Translations under genes and position numbers: made by a program | Source of the DNA: CAYVMN01 sp964452575 | Lineage (GTDB): Bacteria > Desulfobacterota > DSM-4660 > Desulfatiglandales > Desulfatiglandaceae | Reading direction: 5' to 3' | DNA: 19,042 nt | Assembly (NCBI GenBank): GCA_964452575.1 | Contig: CAYVMN010000080.1 | Location: 1 to 19,042 of the forward strand | Part shown: positions 14,048 to 19,042 of the stretch, one piece after another | Layout of the letters: every line of letters begins with the position of its first letter | How positions within the stretch are numbered: the stretch's first letter is position 1 | The notes under the pieces: generated by a model | Told to the model about the DNA's origin: nothing | Databases searched by the model: none | The model's input: the letters and a program-made list of their open reading frames with translations, nothing else

Positions 14048-15934
14048 ATGTGTGGCATATATGGAATAGTATCTAAGACGCTTTCCGAGGGAGAGGTTAT
14101 GAGCCGTCTTTCCCTAATGGGGAGACTTCAGAGGCATCGGGGGCCGGACGATCAAAGGGAGACCCTCATTTCCGTTGGAGATCACCTGGTTGGGCTTGGA
14201 TTTGTAAGGTTGTCTATCCTTGATCTGGAGACAGGGATGCAGCCAATCCAATGCCCGGAAGATCAATCGGTCATCATATGTAACGGCCAGATCTACAACT
14301 ACGTCGAACTGCGGCCGGAGGTGAGGAATGAGCCTTTTGTGTCCAAAGGGGATGTGGAGGTAGCGCTTCATCTCTACCGGAGGATTGGTCTCGATTTTGT
14401 CCAGCGCCTAAATGGGATGTATGCTGGTGTCATTCTTGATCCGGTGCAAGAGAAGCTCGTGATGTTTCGCGATCGCTTTGGGATCAAGCCGCTCTACTAT
14501 GCTACCTGGGATGAGAATCTTGTTTTTTCATCCGAAATAAGGCCCTTGCTGGCAGGAAGCGGACTTCCAAGGCGGCTTAACCACTCCGGCCTGGGGACAC
14601 TCTTTACCTACCGATACCTGCCGGGTGAAGAGACCATGTTTGAAGGTCTAAAGCGACTGCCCCCCGGCTCTTTCATGGAATATGGCCTAAGAAACGGGAA
14701 AAGGCGTGTGGAGCGGTACTGGGAGTATCGCTTGGACCGCGTGGATCCCGATCTCGGGCTGGACGAGGCAGCGGAGACTTTCCACACCCTGTTCACGGAT
14801 GCTGTACGCATTCGGCTCAGGTCAGACGTAGAGGTGGGCTGTCTTTTGAGCGGTGGAATAGACTCATCCGCTGTGGCATCCCGCGTAGCTGGACTAATCC
14901 CAGATGTCAGGGTATTCACACTGGCCTTTGATGAAGAGAGGTATAATGAGCTCCCGTCGGTGGAGAGGTTCATCAGGGCCAATGAGGGTCATTTCGGCTC
15001 TGTGCGGCTGGTCAGCAGGGTTTGCGGCAAGGAGTCACTGGGCCAGCTCCCAGGGATAGTCCGGGCAATTGAGGAGCCGATCTCTCTGGGGGCTGTTCTC
15101 CCAACGGATCAGGTCTGTCAACTGGCCAGCGGGCACGTGAAGGTGGTGCTTACAGGGGAAGGTGCCGATGAGATCTTTGCAGGCTACCGTAAGTTTCTCC
15201 TCGAAATGGCTGCCCATGAGTATGGGAATTTATCGATGGAGGCTCAGAGGGAGCTGAAAGAGATCTATCCCGAGCTCCGCTACTATATGGCCATAAGGGA
15301 TAGCGATCCGGTAAGGCGCTATATTCAGAGTGAACTTCTCTTTGGCAGGGATGAGTTGCGAAGGCTCATAGGTCGAGAACCTCCTGCGGATCTTTTCCCG
15401 GAGGAGGCCCTGCCTAAGCTGAGCGGCAAGGAACATCCCCTGAACGCCGCCCTTGCCATGGAGAGCCGTTTCCGGTTGCCAGATTATGTTATCCTGCGTC
15501 TCGACAAATTATCCATGAGGTACTCACTGGAGACGCGCACCCCGTTGCTGGACTACCGGTTGGCCGAATTTGCCGCAACGCTCCCCCCGGGCTTCAAGGT
15601 CCACCTCGGATTGGGACAAGTAAAGATGATCTGCCGCTACGCCTTTGCGAAGCATGCTGTCCTGGACCCAGAGACCGCCTATAGGGATAAACAGTCCTTT
15701 ACCATGCCTCTGGCAGACTGGCTGAGTGATCCGTCTTCCCTTCCCGATTTCATGAAGGAGATCCTGCTGGTAGATATTGTGGAAAGGCAAGGGATCTTAG
15801 ATGGAGATATGGTAAAAGACCTGGTGCGAGGTGTCTCAGCCGAGGGAGTGGGGCCTGAGACCCTTGTCTCTGACGCCGATCGGGTGTTCGCTGTAATCGT
15901 ATTTACCCTGTGGTATGATGAATTCTTCGGCTGA
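14048..15934 (+). CDS. asnB: Glutamine-dependent asparagine synthase (AsnB family)
   Basis: The 628-residue product has an N-terminal Ntn-type glutaminase domain beginning MCGIYGIV, where Cys2 becomes the nucleophile after Met removal. It has RHRGPDD (29-35) and CNGQIYNY (78-85). The C-terminal adenylating domain has the PP-loop LLSGGIDSS (266-274) and LTGEGADEIFAGYRK (368-382), followed by LDKLSMRYSLETRTPLLD. The enzyme would use ammonia from glutamine to amidate aspartate, or another carboxylate if it is a specialised paralogue. AAGGGG stands about 10 nt before ATG 14048. The next gene starts 18 nt downstream and encodes a GCS2-like ligase, an unusual partner for a housekeeping asparagine synthase. 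The catalytic cysteine and both domains are intact, so it is not a lasso-peptide cyclase. Confidence 0.93.
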   Translation: MCGIYGIVSKTLSEGEVMSRLSLMGRLQRHRGPDDQRETLISVGDHLVGLGFVRLSILDLETGMQPIQCPEDQSVIICNGQIYNYVELRPEVRNEPFVSKGDVEVALHLYRRIGLDFVQRLNGMYAGVILDPVQEKLVMFRDRFGIKPLYYATWDENLVFSSEIRPLLAGSGLPRRLNHSGLGTLFTYRYLPGEETMFEGLKRLPPGSFMEYGLRNGKRRVERYWEYRLDRVDPDLGLDEAAETFHTLFTDAVRIRLRSDVEVGCLLSGGIDSSAVASRVAGLIPDVRVFTLAFDEERYNELPSVERFIRANEGHFGSVRLVSRVCGKESLGQLPGIVRAIEEPISLGAVLPTDQVCQLASGHVKVVLTGEGADEIFAGYRKFLLEMAAHEYGNLSMEAQRELKEIYPELRYYMAIRDSDPVRRYIQSELLFGRDELRRLIGREPPADLFPEEALPKLSGKEHPLNAALAMESRFRLPDYVILRLDKLSMRYSLETRTPLLDYRLAEFAATLPPGFKVHLGLGQVKMICRYAFAKHAVLDPETAYRDKQSFTMPLADWLSDPSSLPDFMKEILLVDIVERQGILDGDMVKDLVRGVSAEGVGPETLVSDADRVFAVIVFTLWYDEFFG

Positions 15935-15952
15935 GAGAAGGGGGTGAAGGGT

Positions 15953-16876
15953 GTGCTTGATCAGAATAGAAAAGACGAACTCTTGGAGTGCTTTACGCGC
16001 ATGCTCTTAAAAGCCCTGCGAGAACGGGCACCGGATGGCCCCAGGAGCTATGGCTTTGAGTATGAATTCATCTCCCGGAGGCCACTCTCATTGGATAGCA
16101 TGGAGGAGATTTACCGGTTTTTGCCCTCTCTAGGTTTTGACCAGGATGAAGGACGTTTTGTGTCGCGCTCCGGGATCTATATTACCTTTGAGCCAGGTGG
16201 GCAGATCGAGTACCATAGCAGGCCCGTGTTTGGCTGGGACAAGGCTTGGCTGGATGAGACATTGTCAGAGATCAAGGCCACAAATGAGGCTATCCTGAAC
16301 ACATTGGGTATCGAATACCTGGGCGTCGGATATATCCCTGGCCGCATTGATGCCCCATTGTGCCTGACTACGGACCGCTACCTGAATCTACATGCGCGTC
16401 TTAAGAGGAGTGGAACAAGGGGGCTTGAGATGATGAAAGGAACTGCCTCTATTCACCTCCATGTTGTCATTCGGAGAAGCCAGGAGATGCCTATTCTTTT
16501 CCATGAGCTCTGCAGGCTATCCCGAGGTGAGGAATTCGGGATGTCCCAGGATCGGCGAGAAATCTGGGATAATACAGATCCTACCAGATGCGGCCAGGCC
16601 GTTTGCCTCCATGAAGCCCTCAGGGGTTCAGAGGAGCTGATGAGAGGGCTGGTGCGATTTGCCTTAGATGCGGTTGACCTCTGGGAGGGCGTTCCGTTCA
16701 GGCAAAGGACAAATATAACCTTTGACAAATTTCTATATCATATGACCACGATCTTTACGGATGTGCGCATAAATTTCAAAGGGCCAACCCTGGAACTGAG
16801 GACCCTGGACAGTATTCCCATGCCATCTTTTCAAGAAAAATGGAAGAGGTTTATTTCCATGCTGGAAGGCTGCTAG
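15953..16876 (+). CDS. Compact glutamate-cysteine ligase (GCS2)-like carboxylate-amine ligase
   Basis: I place the start at GTG 15953, because AAGGGGG (15938-15944) lies 8 nt upstream. A GTG at 15944 is in frame, so the protein has 307 or 310 residues. It resembles plant/proteobacterial-type GCS2 ligases throughout: SYGFEYEF (32-39), FEPGGQIEYHSRP (79-91) in place of EPGGQxELSGAP, LGVGYIPG, RYLNLHARLKRSG (142-154) with GLEMMKGTASIHLHV, IWDNTDPTRCG (204-214), and YHMTTIFTDVRINF (262-275) followed by LELR. The family joins glutamate through its gamma-carboxyl to an amine, classically cysteine, using ATP. It ends about where the GCS2 core ends, so it lacks the extra C-terminal part of the usual enzyme of about 450 residues. 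The acceptor amine is unknown. Linked asnB and glutaredoxin suggest a gamma-glutamyl thiol or amide, which is inference. Confidence 0.75.
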   Translation: MLDQNRKDELLECFTRMLLKALRERAPDGPRSYGFEYEFISRRPLSLDSMEEIYRFLPSLGFDQDEGRFVSRSGIYITFEPGGQIEYHSRPVFGWDKAWLDETLSEIKATNEAILNTLGIEYLGVGYIPGRIDAPLCLTTDRYLNLHARLKRSGTRGLEMMKGTASIHLHVVIRRSQEMPILFHELCRLSRGEEFGMSQDRREIWDNTDPTRCGQAVCLHEALRGSEELMRGLVRFALDAVDLWEGVPFRQRTNITFDKFLYHMTTIFTDVRINFKGPTLELRTLDSIPMPSFQEKWKRFISMLEGC

Positions 16877-16887
16877 CCGTTTACGAT

Positions 16888-16911
16888 ATCTTCGCAGGGC
16901 CTTGCGAAGAT
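16888..16911 (+). other. Perfect intercistronic stem-loop before the glutaredoxin gene
   Basis: ATCTTCGCA (16888-16896) pairs perfectly with TGCGAAGAT (16903-16911) around a 6-nt GGGCCT loop. It ends 9 nt before the glutaredoxin ribosome binding site (AGGAG 16921-16925). No T-run follows, so it is more likely an RNA processing or stabilising element, or a remnant repeat, than a terminator. Confidence 0.5.
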
Positions 16912-16933
16912 GAGACCGGAAGGAGAACTGATT

Positions 16934-17191
16934 ATGGCAGACGTTGATATCTATACATCCAAGGCGTGCCCCTATTGTATCAAGGCAAAAAAGCTCCTGG
17001 ATTCGAAAGGTGTAACATACCGGGAATTGCATACAGACGAAAGACCTGAACTGGCCGAGGAGGCCGTTCAGAGGAGCGGTGGACAGAAGACGGTCCCCCA
17101 GATCTTCATAGGGGATTACCACGTGGGGGGGTGCGATGAACTCTATGAACTAGAACGAGATGGAAGGCTGGATCCCATGCTGGAAGGGTAA
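16934..17191 (+). CDS. grxC: Glutaredoxin 3-type (GrxC)
   Basis: The 85-residue product is a single thioredoxin-fold domain that reduces disulfides or glutathione-mixed disulfides. The N-terminus MADVDIYTSKACPYCIKAKK carries the dithiol active site CPYC (Cys12 and Cys15). QKTVPQIFIGD contains the conserved cis-proline, and GGCDELYEL is the GG-D motif that usually contacts glutathione. An in-frame ATG at 16910 lies inside the hairpin, so ATG 16934, with AGGAG 8 nt upstream, is the better start. It follows the GCS2-like gene by 57 nt on the same strand. If that enzyme makes a gamma-glutamyl thiol, this protein is a natural user of it. Many bacteria also carry grxC independently of thiol synthesis genes. 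Confidence 0.94.
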   Translation: MADVDIYTSKACPYCIKAKKLLDSKGVTYRELHTDERPELAEEAVQRSGGQKTVPQIFIGDYHVGGCDELYELERDGRLDPMLEG

Positions 17192-17235
17192 TAGGAAGAG
17201 GTTGGCACAAACCTGAGGTAAATCATAGGTGGGAG

Positions 17236-17673
17236 ATGAAATTAGGAAAAAGCATCAATGAACTCAAGGTGGGAGACGGGGCGCAGTTCTCAAAGACCCT
17301 CTCAGAGTCCGACGTATACCTCTATGCAGGCATCACAGGTGATCTAAATCCGGCCCATGTGAACGAGGAATACGCACGGAATACCTTTTTTGAGGGGCGA
17401 ATCGTCCATGGCATGCTGACGGCTGGCTTTATCTCCACGGTCCTTGCAAATCAACTGCCAGGCCCAGGGACCATTTATGTGAGTCAGCAACTCAACTTCC
17501 TGGCCCCTGTGCGGATGGGTGATACACTCACGGCCCGGGTGGAGGTGGTGGAAATCATTTCCGAGAAGAACAGGGTCAAGATGAAGACGACCTGCTCCAT
17601 CCAGGATGGAACCGTGGTGCTGGAGGGGGAGGCAGTGGTAAGCCCTCCCAAGGCGGCTGACCAGCAAGGCTGA
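17236..17673 (+). CDS. MaoC-fold (R)-specific enoyl-CoA hydratase-like protein
   Basis: The 145-residue product is a single hot-dog domain of the MaoC/PhaJ type, which hydrates trans-2-enoyl-CoA to (R)-3-hydroxyacyl-CoA, usually as a dimer. The catalytic dyad is visible in YAGITGDLNPAHVNEEYA as Asp36 and His41. It is followed by GRIVHGML (54-61), VSQQLNFLAPVRMGDTL and a typical C-terminus. ATG 17236 gives the expected N-terminus (MKLGKSINELKVGD), with AGGTGG only 3 nt upstream. It lies 44 nt after grxC and may be the last gene of the asnB unit, but its fatty-acid role has no clear tie to the other members, so a separate function is equally possible. The related phosphate acetyl/butyryltransferase-linked and PHA genes are not present here. 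Confidence 0.9.
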   Translation: MKLGKSINELKVGDGAQFSKTLSESDVYLYAGITGDLNPAHVNEEYARNTFFEGRIVHGMLTAGFISTVLANQLPGPGTIYVSQQLNFLAPVRMGDTLTARVEVVEIISEKNRVKMKTTCSIQDGTVVLEGEAVVSPPKAADQQG

Positions 17674-17696
17674 TAAAAAGTCTATTTTGGAAGCCT
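17667..17696. terminator. Possible bidirectional terminator between maoC-like and MBL genes
   Basis: AGGCT (17667-17671) and AGCCT (17692-17696) can pair around a loop that itself contains AAAAA and TTTT tracts, in the 21-nt gap between two converging stop codons. The stem is only 5 bp, so support is weak. Confidence 0.25.
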
Positions 17697-18510
17697 AGGC
17701 CCCTGTGACCATTAATGACGGCTCGTGGCCTGGTAAGAGAAACTCCGGGCTGTGTTTCTCCATGAGGGCATGCAGCTTGTAACAGCTGTCATAGTAATCA
17801 TAGTAATTGTAAATCAAAGAGGACGGTATTACACCTTCATAGACAGCCGGGGCCGGTGTGATCTTATGCCGGTTGCCCTCCATATCAACGAGTTCGTCCT
17901 GCTCAGCGAAGGCCATACAGTATACGTGCCAGTGATCCCCCACGATGAACTTGGTCCCCTTTTCGGTTCTTACCGCAATGGACTGGCTGCCCGGCGTATG
18001 TCCTGGGGTCTTATAAATGCTGATCCCATCGGTCCATTCCATATCCCCATCAATTCTTAGGCATTGCATGGTCTTCAATTCTTCGATCAGGTCGTAGTCG
18101 TAATCTCTCCGAAAGTTGTAGGCAGGAATGGGGTTGACCAATGTGGCCCAGTCATCTTTCTGAAATACGAGCCGTGCATTTTTGAATATCGTGGTGTTAG
18201 CCGCATGGTCATTATGCAGGTGAGTGAATATGACGGTTTCCACGTCTTCAGGCCCGATTCCGGCATCGGCCAGGGATTTTTCTAGGTAAAACCGGCCCCC
18301 TTCTGCCGGCCAGCCTCCCCAGGCCTTGCCATCTATAATGAAGTTCTCGCTGATTCCGGTGTCAACCAGGATATTGCGATCCCCATTTTGGAGGAGAAAC
18401 CCCAGATACGGCCAATCGATGACCAGGTCTGGATCAAAGCCCAGCGTTAGCGCCGACTTCGGTACATTGATCTTCCCATAGTAAAGGACTTTAATCTCCC
18501 ATACAGTCAT
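17695..18510 (-). CDS. Metallo-beta-lactamase-fold hydrolase resembling N-acyl homoserine lactonases
   Basis: The 271-residue product has the complete dizinc site: THLHNDH with His97, His99, Asp101 and His102, then His171 in PGHTPGSQS, Asp192 in VGDHWH and His262 in LPGHEPS. ILVDTGISENF (47-57) precedes the first motif. The overall pattern recalls the AiiA/AttM-type lactonase branch, which opens the lactone ring of acyl-homoserine lactone signals. Many proteins with this look act on other esters or lactones, so the substrate is open. Translation starts at ATG 18510 with a strong GGAGG (18520-18516) 5 nt upstream. It has no signal peptide. It converges on the MaoC-like gene and seems to be a single-gene unit with a long leader. 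Confidence 0.85.
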   Translation of the reverse strand: MTVWEIKVLYYGKINVPKSALTLGFDPDLVIDWPYLGFLLQNGDRNILVDTGISENFIIDGKAWGGWPAEGGRFYLEKSLADAGIGPEDVETVIFTHLHNDHAANTTIFKNARLVFQKDDWATLVNPIPAYNFRRDYDYDLIEELKTMQCLRIDGDMEWTDGISIYKTPGHTPGSQSIAVRTEKGTKFIVGDHWHVYCMAFAEQDELVDMEGNRHKITPAPAVYEGVIPSSLIYNYYDYYDSCYKLHALMEKHSPEFLLPGHEPSLMVTGA

Positions 18511-19042
18511 AGTGTCCTCCTTTTTTTGATGCGATCCTTTGCTACTGGATAATGTTGCTCACTATGGATTAACACTGAGGTTGCAGAAAAACCAGTTGCA
18601 ACAACCTCGAAATACCTGTCCCTGGAGGTAATGACGATCTGGAATGACAGACTGAGGCCCTGTGCATGTTTATGCAACGTTAACAAAGGCTTTTTATAGC
18701 ATAGCCCAGTTCGATTGCAAAACAGGAAAATATTAGTCACATATGCGATTTCTTGTCTAGTCCATCTATCCTCCCCTCCGTGCATGTCTTGGAGAACACC
18801 TAACCCCTGTAAACCTGCGGGCTAGAGGTCGCTTGATGGGAACAGAGAAAAAACTTGGAACTGTAATGAAATTGAAATAGGATAGGACTCTACAATAGAA
18901 AATGACCGCCCCGGGAATTCAGGGTTCTGTTTGAGTGGGGCCTGCGACCTCTGCCTGTTCTTGTTGCCTTTGCTTAATGAATAAATGAAGCCTGTTCAAT
19001 ACTTATTTATATAGATAAAACAATTAGTTATAGGGGTACAGG
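18511..19042. other. Noncoding stretch upstream of the MBL gene, to the window end
   Basis: No reading frame here looks like a protein. The 92-codon minus frame starting at 18785 overlaps the MBL promoter, leader and ribosome binding site and has no recognisable motif. All minus frames entering from the right edge meet stops within about 45 nt. Contents that I can see are the promoter-like sequence and hairpins of the MBL leader, a separated 9-bp inverted repeat (AGAGGTCGC 18824-18832 and GCGACCTCT 18944-18952), an 8-nt direct repeat GCCTGTTC near 18953 and 18991, and an AT-rich final 60 nt. A promoter for a gene beyond the window is possible. Confidence 0.5.
18693..18720 (-). promoter_or_regulatory. 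Candidate promoter for the MBL-fold hydrolase gene
   Basis: On the minus strand TTGCAA (18720-18715) and TATAAA (18698-18693) are spaced 16 nt apart. Transcription from about 18686 would give a leader of roughly 175 nt. That leader contains a hairpin TGCAT/ATGCA (18663-18676) and a 7-bp hairpin GAGGTTG/CAACCTC (18577-18608). Confidence 0.4.

Noticed and set aside
14048..16876. asnB and neighbour as a lasso-peptide cluster
   Set aside because: The AsnB protein keeps the Cys2 glutaminase domain, and there is no leader peptidase, recognition protein or precursor peptide nearby.
15953..17191. Ergothioneine or glutathione biosynthesis cluster
   Set aside because: Only a GCS2-like enzyme and a glutaredoxin are present. 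The defining partners EgtB, EgtD or GshB are not seen.
18507..18785. 92-codon minus-strand frame upstream of the MBL gene
   Set aside because: It overlaps the MBL ribosome binding site, leader and promoter-like boxes, has no recognisable motif and no ribosome binding site of its own.
1..19042. Mobile element, prophage, defence island or CRISPR
   Set aside because: No transposase, integrase, nuclease, toxin-antitoxin, tRNA-flanked integration site or repeat-spacer array was recognised on either strand.

Overview
The window looks like chromosomal DNA of a Gram-negative bacterium of the former Deltaproteobacteria (Desulfobacterota). This is inferred from the hisC-cmk-rpsA-sppA order with an HU/IHF-type gene beside it, a HAMP-type chemoreceptor, an NtrB/NtrC-like two-component pair, a prepilin peptidase, and frequent TTG/GTG starts. 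No species can be named from the sequence. Base composition is even, and there are no transposase, integrase, tRNA, CRISPR or phage genes, so most of the window is ordinary core genome.

Left arm (1-2871, minus strand): an HU-family DNA-binding protein, then a 275-nt RNA that I identify as the large, Alu-domain form of the bacterial signal recognition particle RNA, then a PgeF/YfiH-type purine nucleoside phosphorylase, then a chemoreceptor cut off by the window edge. The RNA sits only 11 nt behind the HU stop codon. It occupies sequence that a naive gene call would assign to the N-terminus of pgeF.

Centre (2964-7850, plus): hisC, cmk, rpsA (six S1 repeats) and sppA, with promoter-like boxes ahead of hisC and rpsA. 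A GC-rich stem-loop closes this block and faces a YciO/YrdC-family gene on the minus strand. The yciO start codon directly abuts the start codon of the divergent prepilin peptidase gene pilD. pilD leads into a membrane histidine kinase and a sigma-54-type response regulator, plausibly a PilS/PilR-like or NtrB/NtrC-like pair. A separate transcription unit encodes a long-form phosphofructokinase, with a strong promoter-like sequence and a perfect 16-bp palindrome in its leader.

Right arm (13990-19042): a likely operon of asnB, a compact glutamate-cysteine-ligase-like (GCS2) enzyme, a glutaredoxin and a MaoC-fold hydratase, converging on a minus-strand metallo-beta-lactamase-fold hydrolase that resembles AHL lactonases. 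The asnB/GCS2-like/glutaredoxin grouping is the best candidate for something undescribed. It could make or use a gamma-glutamyl thiol or amide, but this is inference from family membership. The last 530 nt hold a promoter-like sequence and small inverted repeats but no gene that I can support.
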